From the NCBI GenBank assembly GCA_964236735.1, contig CAXSFM010000021.1:1-64000 (forward strand): a DNA stretch of 64,000 bases, in the 5' to 3' direction. This DNA is from JAIVJG01 sp964236735 (GTDB lineage: Bacteria; Acidobacteriota; Blastocatellia; Pyrinomonadales; Pyrinomonadaceae). Made by a program: the position numbers and the translations under genes. The notes beneath the pieces are model-generated. The model was not told where the DNA came from and did not search any database. It saw only the letters and a program-made list of their open reading frames with translations. Positions 34,884-44,317 of the stretch are shown piece by piece. Every line of letters starts with the position of its first letter. Position 1 is the first letter of the stretch.

Positions 34884-35786
34884 TCAGAAAGTCGGGTGAA
34901 TGAATCGCGCGAGCGTCGAAAGTATGAGCGCGCCCTGTCCCTCATCGGGATAAAATCGTTTGAGAAAAGGTTCGAGGACGATGGTTACGGATTGCAGACC
35001 GTTGAAGACAAGGTGAATGATAAAGCAGGGAAGCAGTCGGTTGGTGGTGGCGCGAACGACAGTCAGGACGAGACTGAGCAGGCCGATGGTGGCGATGACG
35101 CCGAAGTTCGGCAAGTACTGCGGGACGTGGATGAGCGCGAACAGAGAGAGAACGAGCACGACCGCCCACTTCGCGCCGATAAGTTTTTGCAGCGCGGCAT
35201 AGAGCAAGCCTCGATAGACGACTTCTTCGACGAGCGGCGCGGTCGCCGTCGCCAGAAAGGCGGTCGTGTAAGCGGTCGCGCGCGAACTGTTGATGATTTT
35301 ATCGAGTTGCGTCTCTGCGCCGCCGAAGAAATGAATGAGCGTTGCGCCAATGCCGAGCAGGACGACGGCGAGCACAAAGAGTATGACAATTTCCCAGAGA
35401 CCGAGTCTGGCGTCCAACTTCCATCCGAGCGACTTGAAAAAAGGATGTTTGCCGAACTGCGTGACGAGCATCCACGCGGCGACGAGCGTGAGCAGGTGCG
35501 CGGGGATAATCGAAATGATTTGCAGAAAGATCGCCGTCTTGTCCGTTGCGACGAACTCCGGCAGAGTTTCCATGCCGATGTGTTTGATGCTTAAGTAAGG
35601 AATGAGAAAAACGAGCGGCGTGATGATGATCAACGCGACGCTCAAAAACCAGACGACGCCCGCGCCGACGATTGTCCACGGCGGATTATCAGGCGTGACA
35701 GGCGGCGGCGTGAATGTCGGCGCAGAGATGCCGGGCACGAAAAATATTTCAGGTGTATTCGATGGCGATGCGGGAGGGGTACTCAC
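34884..35786 (-). CDS. CPBP-family intramembrane metalloprotease
   Basis: A protein of about 300 residues with eight hydrophobic segments and the CPBP (Abi/CAAX-protease) motifs: EEVVYRGLLY (Glu-Glu plus Arg) and, later, a His-containing segment FALIHVPQYLPN. The Pro-rich N-terminus (PPASPSNTPEIF) is cytoplasmic. GTG at 35786 is preferred, since the longer frame opens only with TTG and a promoter leads to the GTG. It is separated by only 4 bp from the downstream oxidoreductase gene, so they share a transcript. Confidence 0.83.
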   Translation of the reverse strand: MSTPPASPSNTPEIFFVPGISAPTFTPPPVTPDNPPWTIVGAGVVWFLSVALIIITPLVFLIPYLSIKHIGMETLPEFVATDKTAIFLQIISIIPAHLLTLVAAWMLVTQFGKHPFFKSLGWKLDARLGLWEIVILFVLAVVLLGIGATLIHFFGGAETQLDKIINSSRATAYTTAFLATATAPLVEEVVYRGLLYAALQKLIGAKWAVVLVLSLFALIHVPQYLPNFGVIATIGLLSLVLTVVRATTNRLLPCFIIHLVFNGLQSVTIVLEPFLKRFYPDEGQGALILSTLARFIHPTF

Positions 35787-35793
35787 GCGGAGC

Positions 35794-35822
35794 AGTGTAT
35801 GGGACTCGCGAAAAAGGGTCAA
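35794..35822 (-). promoter_or_regulatory. promoter of a probably leaderless CPBP transcript
   Basis: Minus strand TTGACC (35817-35822), 17-bp spacer, TACACT (35794-35799). The GTG start lies seven bases after the -10, where transcription would begin. Confidence 0.6.
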
Positions 35823-35848
35823 CAGGGTTAGGGATGAGGGCGAATCCC

Positions 35849-35924
35849 GTCAGTACCGCGAGCGGAAGCCTCGCGGGTCTTGTAGGGTGTGCAGACCCGC
35901 GAGGCTTCCGCTCGCGGTACTGAC
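35849..35924. repeat. long perfect palindrome, REP-like, copy 1
   Basis: Two 32-bp arms that are exact reverse complements surround a 12-base loop. Each outer end reads GTCAGTACCGCGAGCGG. The flank after the right arm contains CCCTGCGCCA. A near-identical element lies at 53715-53786. It resembles REP/MITE-type hairpins mobilised by Y1 transposases, but none is present in the window. Confidence 0.85.
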
Positions 35925-36000
35925 TAAATGCCCTGCGCCAAAGGTCACACACACACTCGCCACTCGCTATAGAACATGCGCCTGTCAGAAACTCTCGCTG

Positions 36001-36552
36001 TCAGGCTTTGATGCCAAGTCGGGGCGCGGCGAGCAAGAGTCCGATGATGGTTTTGGCGTCCCTGATTTCACCTGTCGCGATCATCTCGACGGCGCGCGCG
36101 AAGGGCAGGCGGACGATTTCGATAATCTCATCCTCTTCGTATTTCGTGGCGGTCTCGGTCAGCTCTGTGGCGAGAAAGACCCAGAGTGTTTCGGAGCAGA
36201 AGCCGGGCGTTGAGTAGAACTCCGAAATTTGCTCCATCCGCCCGGCGACGACGCCCAACTCCTCTTCCAACTCGCGCGCGGCGCAAGTCTCAGGTCGCTC
36301 ATTGTTTTCGAGTTTGCCGGCGGGAAGCTCAAGCACGTAAGTCGCGGGCGGATGCCTGTACTGTCTGACGAGCGCGACTGTGCCATCCGTGAAGTAAGCG
36401 ACGACGCCTGCGCCGCCCGGATGCCGCACGACATCGCGCTGGTAAGTCTTATCGCCCTCGCGCACTGTGTCGGTCGCGACTTCAAAGATGGGGCCGCGAT
36501 AAATCTCGCGCGTCGCGATGATTTCGGGAGTTTGTTCGTCGGGCGTGTCCAT
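36001..36552 (-). CDS. NUDIX hydrolase, ADP-ribose pyrophosphatase-like
   Basis: A 183-residue NUDIX enzyme. The Nudix box is complete: GKLENNERPETCAARELEEE, then LGV (the G-x5-E-x7-RE-U-x-EE-x-GU pattern). The N-terminal strands and the arrangement FYSTPGFCSETLW match ADP-ribose/nucleotide-sugar pyrophosphatases. Cytoplasmic. The ATG at 36552 is preferred over an in-frame TTG one codon upstream. Confidence 0.9.
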   Translation of the reverse strand: MDTPDEQTPEIIATREIYRGPIFEVATDTVREGDKTYQRDVVRHPGGAGVVAYFTDGTVALVRQYRHPPATYVLELPAGKLENNERPETCAARELEEELGVVAGRMEQISEFYSTPGFCSETLWVFLATELTETATKYEEDEIIEIVRLPFARAVEMIATGEIRDAKTIIGLLLAAPRLGIKA

Positions 36553-36624
36553 CAAGATTTCCCGGTCTGCAAAATTTCACTTCGAGCGTTTTCAATTCAA
36601 GCGTTGACGGCAAACAACTCAGCG

Positions 36625-37131
36625 TCAATAAGTTTCAATCACACGCGGGAGCAGCGCGTCGGAGGCAGTGGCCGGACGGTCTTCGCGAAAACGAATGCCG
36701 GTGACGTAAGAGTCGCGGTAAAAATGCCGGTGGCCTGTCGCGTCGCCGTTTGCCGCATCGCGAATCGGATCGGCGTTGACGCTGAAAGCTGAGGGCTTCG
36801 TCTCAGTCTTCGGCGTCAACTTCAAGTTGAAGACGTAACCCTTGTACGCAGGCGGCGTGCCGTTGAAGGACAGATGCAAAATCTCAGCGTCAACAAGTTG
36901 CTGAAGCGTGCCGTATTGTCCGTAAGCCTCGAGATGAATTTGTTCGGCGGCGGCGATTAGATCAAGCGTGTCAACGACGACAGACTCGTTGCTTGTGATG
37001 CGCGCGCGCGCGTTCGCGGTGTCAATCATGTGTCTGGCGACGAGGATCATCGGGACGAGGATGAGCAAGCCCACGCCAAGGATGATGACGACGACGCGCC
37101 CCCAGTTTTTCTTTTCGGGATTCGTGCTCAT
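36625..37131 (-). CDS. type IV pilin-like or GspG-like single-pass protein
   Basis: A 168-residue protein with one N-terminal membrane segment (VVVIILGVGLLILVPMILVA). It continues as an amphipathic helix and a small domain in which AAAEQIHLEAYGQYGTLQQL matches the acidobacterial pilin/pseudopilin pattern. No classic GFxLxE prepilin cleavage site is seen, so export and processing are uncertain. It lies 4 bp after folC on the same transcript. Confidence 0.65.
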   Translation of the reverse strand: MSTNPEKKNWGRVVVIILGVGLLILVPMILVARHMIDTANARARITSNESVVVDTLDLIAAAEQIHLEAYGQYGTLQQLVDAEILHLSFNGTPPAYKGYVFNLKLTPKTETKPSAFSVNADPIRDAANGDATGHRHFYRDSYVTGIRFREDRPATASDALLPRVIETY

Positions 37132-37135
37132 GCGC

Positions 37136-38470
37136 TTAAGGTTTTCGACGTGTTTGCGCGAGAATATTTTTCACTTCACCGACAAGATATAGCGAGCCGG
37201 TCACACAGATGAGTCCGCCTTGCTCTGTCTGCGCCCTCGCCAGCGCGAGCGCGTCTGCGACGGACGGCGCGAAGGCGATTGTACTCGAACTTAAAGACAC
37301 GGGCACGGCGCGGACTAACTCGTCCACTGTGGCGGAGCGCGGATTGTCTGGTTGCGTCAGTATCAACCGCGCAGCCGCAGGGAACAGCATCTCACAGATT
37401 TCCGCGAGCGGCTTATCGCGCATCGCGCCGAAGATGAGCGTGACGGGCGCGCGCACAAACTCGTCGAGATATGCGCGGAGCGCGCGCGCGCCCGCCGCGT
37501 TGTGCGCCCCGTCGAACAGGATGCGCGGCATGTGGCTCGCATCCTGTTCGAGCCGTCCCGCGTGCGCGGCAGTCTCCAATCCTTCGATGATGTGCGCGCG
37601 CGAAATGTTGAAGCCCGCCGCGCGCAACTCTTCCGCGAGCGCGACGGCGACGGCGGCGTTCGTCAGTTGATGACGCCCGCGCAGAGACAGGCAGGCGACG
37701 ATGTCTTCGCCGGTCGTTACGTCCGCGCCAATCGCCAACGTGAATCGCGCGCGCAATCTTCCTTCATCACATTCGCCCAGGATTTCGATGTTATTAACGA
37801 CGTGGCGCGGCATGACCTCGCACACGCGGCAACGCTCCGAGATGACCGCTTCTGCTTCCGGCGTCTGCGGCGCGATGACGGCGGCGCGCACGCCGGGACG
37901 GATGATCGCGGCTTTTTCGGCGGCGATTTCTGCGAGCGTGCCTCCCAGATATTCCTGATGGTCATACGCGATGGGCGTGATGGCGACGATGCTTGCGCGT
38001 GCGGCGGTCGTCGCATCGAGACGGCCTCCGAGGCCGGTTTCGAGGACGGCCAACTCAACACCAGCGTCGCGGAAATGGACGAGCGCGATGGCCGTCACCT
38101 GTTCAAAAAAAGTCGGGAGCGCGCCCGTCGCCCGCGCGATTTCTTCGGCGGCGGAGCGGACGGTGGTGGCGGCACGCGCGAAGTCCGCGCGCGAGATGTC
38201 AACGTCATTGATGCGAATGCGTTCGGTGATTGAGACGAGGTGCGGCGAGGTGTAGAGGCCGGTCTTGATCCTCGCGGCGGACGTGATGCGCGCGAGCATG
38301 GCGGCGGTCGAGCCTTTGCCGTTCGTGCCGGCGATTTGCACTGCGGCGAAGCGTCTCTGCGGTTCGTCGAGCAGCTTGAGCAGACGCTCTATATTGGCGA
38401 GTCCGAGTTTAATCGCCAGCGTCTCGTGACCGAGGCTCAGAAGATAGTTGAGCGCTTCGTCGAAATTCAT
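37136..38470 (-). CDS. folC: dihydrofolate/folylpolyglutamate synthase
   Basis: A 444-residue Mur-ligase-family enzyme adding glutamate to dihydropteroate and folates. The ATP-binding loop GTNGKGSTAAMLARI is near residue 49, followed by TSPHLVSITERIRIN. The central LETGLGGRLDAT and HQEYLGGTLAEIAAEKAAII segments are typical. It is encoded 3 bp after accD, as in many bacteria, so one operon runs accD-folC-pilin-like gene. Confidence 0.93.
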   Translation of the reverse strand: MNFDEALNYLLSLGHETLAIKLGLANIERLLKLLDEPQRRFAAVQIAGTNGKGSTAAMLARITSAARIKTGLYTSPHLVSITERIRINDVDISRADFARAATTVRSAAEEIARATGALPTFFEQVTAIALVHFRDAGVELAVLETGLGGRLDATTAARASIVAITPIAYDHQEYLGGTLAEIAAEKAAIIRPGVRAAVIAPQTPEAEAVISERCRVCEVMPRHVVNNIEILGECDEGRLRARFTLAIGADVTTGEDIVACLSLRGRHQLTNAAVAVALAEELRAAGFNISRAHIIEGLETAAHAGRLEQDASHMPRILFDGAHNAAGARALRAYLDEFVRAPVTLIFGAMRDKPLAEICEMLFPAAARLILTQPDNPRSATVDELVRAVPVSLSSSTIAFAPSVADALALARAQTEQGGLICVTGSLYLVGEVKNILAQTRRKP

Positions 38471-38473
38471 CGC

Positions 38474-39418
38474 TCAAGATTGATTGTTTGAGTCGTGAGG
38501 CTGCACGTCGCCTTCGCCTGTTTTAACAGCGTCAGGTGTTAAAGCCTTGAGCGAGTGGAAATGCACATCGGGGTTGTACATAAACTTGAGCGCTTTGATG
38601 ATGAATTCGCGCATCTCGCGCCGGTCAACGATGGCGTCGAGCATTCCGTGTTCGAGCAGGAATTCGGAGCGTTGAAAATCTTTCGGCAATTTCTGACGGA
38701 TGGTTTGCTCGATGACGCGCGGCCCGGCGAATCCGATGAGCGCCTTCGGCTCAGCGATGTTGATGTCGCCGAGCATGGCGAAACTCGCCGTCACGCCGCC
38801 GGTGGTCGGGTCGGTCAAAACGGAGATGTAAGGCAGGCGCGCTTCGTCGAGCATGGCGAGCGCGGCGGCGACTTTCGCCATTTGCATCAGAGAGAGCGTG
38901 CCCTCCTGCATCCGCGCGCCACCTGATTGGCTGACGACGACGACGGGCGCGTGCTCGCTGATGGCGCGCTCGATGAGTCTGGTGATTTTCTCGCCCACTG
39001 CGACGCCCATCGAGCCGCCGAGAAAAGTAAAATCCATCGCCGCGATGAACGTCACCTGGCCGCCCACCGTGCCGCGCGCGTTGATGATGGCTTCGGGCAG
39101 CCCCGTCGCGCGCCGCGCATCTTCGAGTCGCTGCTTGTATGGCTTGGTGTCAACGAATTCGAGCGGGTCGGTGGAGACGACTTCGCCGTCGAGTTCCTCA
39201 TAGACGCTATCATCGAAGAGCAGGGCGAGACGCGCGCGCGCGCCAATGCGAAAATGATGTGTGCAATGCGGACAGACTTGTAGAGATTCTTCCAGTTCGC
39301 GTTTGTAGAGCGCGGCGTCGCAGGTGGGACACTTCTCGAAGACGCCTTCGGTCTTGACGCGCCGCTCGTCCGCCGGGACGGACTCGATTCGTTGTGTCTT
39401 GCGATTGAACCAGGGCAT
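38474..39418 (-). CDS. accD: acetyl-CoA carboxylase carboxyltransferase subunit beta
   Basis: A 314-residue AccD. The zinc ribbon C-P-T-C-x17-C-P-H-C is near residues 29-52. The crotonase-like domain includes GGSMGVAVGEKITRLIERA and SQSGGARMQEGTLSLMQM. It makes malonyl-CoA with AccA/B/C, which are not here. Upstream the gap contains a heptamer tract. Confidence 0.95.
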   Translation of the reverse strand: MPWFNRKTQRIESVPADERRVKTEGVFEKCPTCDAALYKRELEESLQVCPHCTHHFRIGARARLALLFDDSVYEELDGEVVSTDPLEFVDTKPYKQRLEDARRATGLPEAIINARGTVGGQVTFIAAMDFTFLGGSMGVAVGEKITRLIERAISEHAPVVVVSQSGGARMQEGTLSLMQMAKVAAALAMLDEARLPYISVLTDPTTGGVTASFAMLGDINIAEPKALIGFAGPRVIEQTIRQKLPKDFQRSEFLLEHGMLDAIVDRREMREFIIKALKFMYNPDVHFHSLKALTPDAVKTGEGDVQPHDSNNQS

Positions 39419-39460
39419 GAGACTCGATCCGCTTATCGGATGTCATGTTCCTTAAGCAGG

Positions 39461-39497
39461 AAGGCAAAAGTAAAAAGGCAAAAGGCAAAAGTAAAAT
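39461..39497 (-). repeat. heptamer repeat tract, AGGCAAA/AGTAAAA word
   Basis: A single arm of alternating AGGCAAA and AGTAAAA units upstream of accD. The same 24-base text recurs at 50770 and, with changes, at 52087, so this is a third word family. No paired arm is evident nearby. The rest of the 226-bp gap shows nothing. Confidence 0.7.
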
Positions 39498-39644
39498 GCA
39501 AGAAAGATCATCATCTTCTTTGCCATGCCCTCCGCCTGAAAAATTTTACTCGCCTGCTCATGTCAGTTTGAAATTGATATGGCTGATGGGAGCGCAGGTT
39601 AACACAGGCCAGCGCGTTTGCCGAAGGTTGAGCGCGCGCGGATT

Positions 39645-40703
39645 TTAAGGTCGCGCGTCGAGCTGCCCGCTCCCGTTGTTGCGTCCGCTGCCATTCGTCC
39701 CGACGCTGTTGCCGTTAAGAGATTTACCGTTTCCGTTCAACTCACTGCCGCACTTCAATTCAACCTCGTCAACGAGCAAGGGAAGGATGGAGCTTTCGGC
39801 TTCGTCCCAACTGCCGTAGAGCGTGCAGCCGGCGGCGTTGCGATGCCCGCCGCCCGCAAATTTTTCAGCGATGCGCGCGACGTTGACATCGCCCTTCGAG
39901 CGGAGCGAGACGCGATAGATGCCGGGCGCGCTCTCTTTGAGAAAAGCGACGGCGTCAACTTCGCCGCAACTGAGCGGGTAATTGACGAAGCCATCGGCGT
40001 CCTGATCCGACGCGCCGGCCTGCGCCTGCATGTCGAGCGTCTGGCGCAAACACGCCACGCGCCCCGAAGCATCACGCCGCACGGTGGAAAGCACCGCGCT
40101 CATCAATTCAATTTTGCTCCACGGGTAATTGCTGAAGACAGCCTGCGAAATCTTCGCCGGTTTGACGCCCGCGCGGACAAGTTCGGACGCGACTTTGAAA
40201 GTGCGCTCGGTCGTGTTCGAGAAATGGAAGCTGCCCGTGTCGGTGACGAGCGCGGTGTAGGCGCACTCTGCAATCTCGCGCGTGACGCGGACGCCGATGG
40301 CCTTGCACAGGTTATAGATCATCTCGCCGACGGCGGAAGCGGTCGAGTCAATCCAGTTGATCGTGCCGAAGAGCGCGGTCGTCGAGTGATGGTCAATGTT
40401 GACGACGAATTGTTTGTCGAGATCAATCAAATCCGGTCGCGTGATGTCGGAGCATTCGATGACGAAGACCGCGTCGTAGGGGCGGTCAACTTTAGGTGTG
40501 ACGCGCACGAGTTCCGCGCCGGGCAGTTTTTGATAAGAGTGCGGGACGGGGTCGCGCATGATGACTTCCGGCTCTTTGTCGAGCGCGCGCAGCAACCAGT
40601 AGAGTCCGAGAGACGAGCCGAGACTGTCACCGTCAGGGCGTATGTGCGAGGTGATGGCGAAGCGACTTTTCGCCTCGATCAATTCAACGACTTGACTAAG
40701 CAT
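39645..40703 (-). CDS. nrnA: DHH/DHHA1 phosphoesterase (NrnA-type)
   Basis: A 352-residue DHH phosphoesterase like NrnA, which degrades short oligoribonucleotides and pAp. Motifs: SHIRPDGDSLGSSLG, DHHSTTALFG (the DHH box), SFHFSNTTERTF and the C-terminal DHHA1 GGGHRNAAGC. The start is the ATG at 40703. The longer frame would translate the heptamer repeat. The C-terminus has a Gly/Asn/Ser-rich tail. It is the last gene of the rimP-nusA-infB-rbfA-nrnA run. Confidence 0.9.
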   Translation of the reverse strand: MLSQVVELIEAKSRFAITSHIRPDGDSLGSSLGLYWLLRALDKEPEVIMRDPVPHSYQKLPGAELVRVTPKVDRPYDAVFVIECSDITRPDLIDLDKQFVVNIDHHSTTALFGTINWIDSTASAVGEMIYNLCKAIGVRVTREIAECAYTALVTDTGSFHFSNTTERTFKVASELVRAGVKPAKISQAVFSNYPWSKIELMSAVLSTVRRDASGRVACLRQTLDMQAQAGASDQDADGFVNYPLSCGEVDAVAFLKESAPGIYRVSLRSKGDVNVARIAEKFAGGGHRNAAGCTLYGSWDEAESSILPLLVDEVELKCGSELNGNGKSLNGNSVGTNGSGRNNGSGQLDARP

Positions 40704-40716
40704 TCTTTGAAAAAAA

Positions 40717-40793
40717 GTGATGAGTGATGAGTGATGAGTGATGAGTAAAGATAGGTTCTTTCTCATCACTCATCACTTATCACTTATCACTTG
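40717..40793 (-). repeat. heptamer repeat element, GATGAGT word, inverted pair
   Basis: Repeated GTGATGA units face TCATCAC and TTATCAC units across an AGATAGGTTC loop. It sits between rbfA and nrnA. The rbfA end (TSDK and TGA) is encoded by it. Same family as 23868-23950. Confidence 0.78.
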
Positions 40794-41178
40794 TCCTTTC
40801 CATGTCGCCCGTTTCTTCGTCGGGGGAGGGGACGGACGACCTATCTTGTTCGAGCTTGGAGAGCAAATCTTCAACGCGCGTTGCAGACTCTTCGACTGTG
40901 TCGCGCACAAAATGTATTTCCGGCGTGTGGCGCAGGCTCAAGATCGCCCCCACCTGACGGCGCACGTAGGGCGCGGCGTGCCTGAGCGCCTTGAGCGCGG
41001 CCATGCGCTCTTCTTCAGTGCCTTCGGAGGTGACATAGACGCTCGCATCGCGCAGGTCTGCGGCGACGCGCACATCCGTCACCGTGACCATCTCGACGCG
41101 CGGGTCTTCCAGTTCGTAACCGACGATCTGGATCACTTCCTCGCGTATCAACTCCGCTAATTTTTCCGGCCTTCGCAT
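40780..41178 (-). CDS. rbfA: 30S ribosome-binding factor A
   Basis: A 132-residue RbfA: KH-like fold with ELIREEVIQIV, RVEMVTVTDVRVAADLRDA and VYVTSEGTEEERMAALKALR. It helps mature the 16S rRNA 5' end. The C-terminal tail is acidic and Ser-rich, and its last residues (TSDK) come from a heptamer repeat. It lies downstream of infB. Confidence 0.93.
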   Translation of the reverse strand: MRRPEKLAELIREEVIQIVGYELEDPRVEMVTVTDVRVAADLRDASVYVTSEGTEEERMAALKALRHAAPYVRRQVGAILSLRHTPEIHFVRDTVEESATRVEDLLSKLEQDRSSVPSPDEETGDMERTSDK

Positions 41179-41187
41179 AGGTTACAA

Positions 41188-41272
41188 AAGCAGCGACGAG
41201 TGGCGAGTGACAAGTGACAAGCGGAAGACAAGCTCTTAACTCGTCACTCGCCATTTGTCACTCGGCACTGCT
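41188..41272 (-). repeat. heptamer repeat element, GTGACAA/GTGGCGA word, inverted pair
   Basis: An arm of GTGGCGA, GTGACAA units is complementary to a tract of TCGTCAC, TTGTCAC and TCGGCAC units, around AGACAAGCTC. It lies exactly between the infB stop and rbfA start. Confidence 0.75.
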
Positions 41273-41273
41273 T

Positions 41274-44120
41274 TTACAGTTCCGTCGCCGCGACCTTCTC
41301 GATGACGTAGGCCTCGATCTGGTCGCCGACCTTCATGTCGCTGAAGTTCTCAAGGCCGATGCCGCACTCGAAGCCTTCGCGAACTTCCGAGACATCATCC
41401 TTGACGCGGCGCAGCGAAGCGATGTTGCCTTCCCACGCGACGACGCCGTCACGAATGAGGCGCGCGCGCGCCTTGCGGTTGATGAGACCGTCCACGACCA
41501 TGCTACCGGCAATCGCGCCGAGTTTGGGCACGCGGAAGACCATACGCACATCGGCCTTGCCGATGATGCGCTCGGACTCGATGGCTTCGAGCATCCCGAT
41601 CATGGCCGCGCGGATTTCCTCTTCGACCTTGTAGATAATCGAGTGGAGGCGGATGTCAACGTGCTCCTGTTTGGAGAGTTCGGCGGCGCGCGGCTCCGGC
41701 CTCACGTTGAAACCGATGATGACGACGGCGCGACCAGTCGTCTCGGCCTGTGTGGCGGAGGCGAGCAGCACGTCGGATTCCGTAATAGCGCCGACGCCGG
41801 TGCGGATGACGCGAACTTTGACGACATCGGTCGAGAGTTTCTGCAAGGTGCTCTTGAGAACTTCGACCGAGCCTTGCACGTCCGCCTTGACGATGATGAC
41901 GAGTTCCTTGACTTCACGCTCGCCGAGAGCTTCGATGCCGCGCTTCGTGTTCTGCGAGAGCGACGCCTGACGCGAAGTCATCTTGCGATGCTCGGAGATT
42001 GATTGCGCGTCGGTGATGTTCGGAACAACCTGAAACGTGTCGCCCGCCTGCGGGTCGCCGGTGAAGCCGAGGACTTCGACGGGTGTCGAAGGCTCGACTT
42101 CTTTAATCGGCTGTCCGCGATCATTGAACATCGCGCGCACTTTGCCATACGCCTGTCCGACGATGAACGGGTCGCCGATGCGAAGCGTGCCCTGCTGCGC
42201 GAGCAAGGTCGCAACCATGCCCAAGCCTTTGCGTTTCTTAACTTCAAGCACGACGCCTTTGGCGCGTCTCGTCGGGCTGGCGCGCAGGTTGAGAATGTCC
42301 GTCGTGAGCAGGATGGTTTCGAGCAGCGTGTCGAGATTTTCGCGCTTTTTGGCTGAAATCGGAACCATTTCCACATCGCCGCCCCAGTCAACGGGCTGCA
42401 AGCCGAGCGCGGCGAGTCCCTGTTTGACGCGATCTGGATTGGCGTCGGGACGGTCAATTTTGTTGATGGCGACGATGATCGGCACTTTGGCCGCGCGCGC
42501 GTGCTCGACCGCTTCAATCGTCTGCTGCATCACGCCGTCGTCCGCCGCGACGACGAGCACGACCACGTCCGTCACCTTCGCGCCGCGCGCGCGCATCAAG
42601 GTGAAGGCTTCGTGGCCGGGCGTGTCTATGAAGACGACGCGGCGCGTCTCGCCCGGATTGTCGGGGCTTGGAACTTGAACGCTGTATGCGCCGATGTGCT
42701 GCGTGATGCCGCCCGCTTCGCCGCTCGCCACGTCGGTTGTGCGAATGGCGTCGAGCAGAGAAGTCTTGCCGTGGTCAACGTGTCCCATGACGGTGACGAC
42801 GGGCGCGCGCTGGACTTCGACGTAATCCTCGACGCCTTCCTCGACGATTTTCTCGAACTCGTCTTCGGCGACTGACTCTTCAAAGTCCATGAACGAGACT
42901 TCAAAGCCGAAGCGACGCGCGAGGTCTTGCGCGACATCGCCGTCGAGCGGCTGGTTGATGGTGGCGAAGACTCCGCGTTGCAGCAGCAAGGCCACGATGT
43001 CTTTCGGCTTGATGCCCAGCGATTCGGCGAAAGTCTTCACGGTCGCGCCTTCGGTCATCCGCACGGGCTTGAGTTCGGCGGCCTCTGCCGGCATGTTGAG
43101 CGATTGCTGGATGCGGCCTTCGAGCGTGAGAGCTTTCGGCGGCACGACGAAATCGCGCTCGTTGTGGCGACCGCCGCCGCGCACGTCCGCGCCTCTGCCG
43201 TGCGCGCCGCCGCGCCCGCCACGACCGGAACGCCCGCCGGGGCGACGCGCGTCGGCGGGTGGAGTGTATGTCGTCAGCGGCGTGGCGGTCTCGCCGGGTG
43301 TGCCGCGCGGCGTCAATTCAAGATCGCGCCCGCGTCCGCCGCGCCCGCCACGATCACGCGGCGATGGCGTTGTCGTCGGCAATGCGGCGGGAACGGGAAT
43401 GCGCTGGCCGGGCTGGTGTCCGGCGGTGAGAGCGGCGGCAGTCGGCCTTAAAACTCTGACCTGACGCGCCGGCGCTGAGGCAACTGTGCTTGACGCTTCG
43501 CCGGCAGACTGCGGCGGCGCTTGTTGCTCGCCTGTGAGCGTCGCGACGTTGGCATTGTCGCCATTGGTTGATGCGTGCTGCGGCGACGCGCCCGCCTCGG
43601 TGTGATGGGCTGTGTCCTGCGTCGCGGTCTCGATGTGCGTTTGACCATCGGGCGACAAAGTGGCCGCCGTGCCTGCCGTCTCCGGCTGTTCGGCGCGTTG
43701 TGCGGGAGCGAGTTTTTTGACGAGACGGAAAGGCTTCGCGCCGCCTGCGACTTCCGTCTGCGTTTCGGCGTGTTGCTGCTGTGCGTCGTTCTCGTCGAAT
43801 GCCGTCGCCATCGCGTCACCATTGTCTTGATAGACTTCGGGCACGAGCGCGTCGGAGGCGTCGGGCGCGTGCGCCTCTCCGTCGTGCGCCGTCTCTTCGG
43901 TGGCGCGGGCGGCCTTCTTGACGACGCGGACAGTGCGCGCGGGCGCGGCATCCTTCTTCGGGAAATAGCGATTGCGGATTTTCTCCGCCAGCTCTTTGGA
44001 AATCGAATTCGATGGGACGCTGACATCAACGCCCTCTCGACGCACCTCTTCGATGAGACGCTTCGTCTCCTGCTTCAGCTCTTTGGCGAGATCGTACAGG
44101 CGAACCTTGGACTGAGGCAT
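41274..44120 (-). CDS. infB: translation initiation factor IF-2
   Basis: A 948-residue IF-2. The N-terminal IF2_N helix is followed by a long Ala/Pro/Gly/Arg-rich disordered stretch (about residues 60-330). The GTPase domain begins VVTVMGHVDHGKTSLLDAIR, with DTPGHEAFTLMRARG and NKIDRPDAN as G3 and G4. Domains II-IV follow. The upstream gap (44121-44317) holds no ylxR gene, which often lies between nusA and infB. Confidence 0.95.
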   Translation of the reverse strand: MPQSKVRLYDLAKELKQETKRLIEEVRREGVDVSVPSNSISKELAEKIRNRYFPKKDAAPARTVRVVKKAARATEETAHDGEAHAPDASDALVPEVYQDNGDAMATAFDENDAQQQHAETQTEVAGGAKPFRLVKKLAPAQRAEQPETAGTAATLSPDGQTHIETATQDTAHHTEAGASPQHASTNGDNANVATLTGEQQAPPQSAGEASSTVASAPARQVRVLRPTAAALTAGHQPGQRIPVPAALPTTTPSPRDRGGRGGRGRDLELTPRGTPGETATPLTTYTPPADARRPGGRSGRGGRGGAHGRGADVRGGGRHNERDFVVPPKALTLEGRIQQSLNMPAEAAELKPVRMTEGATVKTFAESLGIKPKDIVALLLQRGVFATINQPLDGDVAQDLARRFGFEVSFMDFEESVAEDEFEKIVEEGVEDYVEVQRAPVVTVMGHVDHGKTSLLDAIRTTDVASGEAGGITQHIGAYSVQVPSPDNPGETRRVVFIDTPGHEAFTLMRARGAKVTDVVVLVVAADDGVMQQTIEAVEHARAAKVPIIVAINKIDRPDANPDRVKQGLAALGLQPVDWGGDVEMVPISAKKRENLDTLLETILLTTDILNLRASPTRRAKGVVLEVKKRKGLGMVATLLAQQGTLRIGDPFIVGQAYGKVRAMFNDRGQPIKEVEPSTPVEVLGFTGDPQAGDTFQVVPNITDAQSISEHRKMTSRQASLSQNTKRGIEALGEREVKELVIIVKADVQGSVEVLKSTLQKLSTDVVKVRVIRTGVGAITESDVLLASATQAETTGRAVVIIGFNVRPEPRAAELSKQEHVDIRLHSIIYKVEEEIRAAMIGMLEAIESERIIGKADVRMVFRVPKLGAIAGSMVVDGLINRKARARLIRDGVVAWEGNIASLRRVKDDVSEVREGFECGIGLENFSDMKVGDQIEAYVIEKVAATEL

Positions 44121-44317
44121 GAACTCCCTTTTCGACGCTTCTTAAGAAATCACGGCGTCGCACGCTTTCAAGTGTTAAGTGACGATTCGCACCTTAACCG
44201 CTTTGCTTGCGTGCTGTGTCGTTTGAAGCGACCGGAGCCACAAAGCAGGCGGGTCAGGGCGAAGTGCAGCCGGACGCGCGCCTCCACTTGAGACACGCGC
44301 CGCCGCGACTACTGCGG

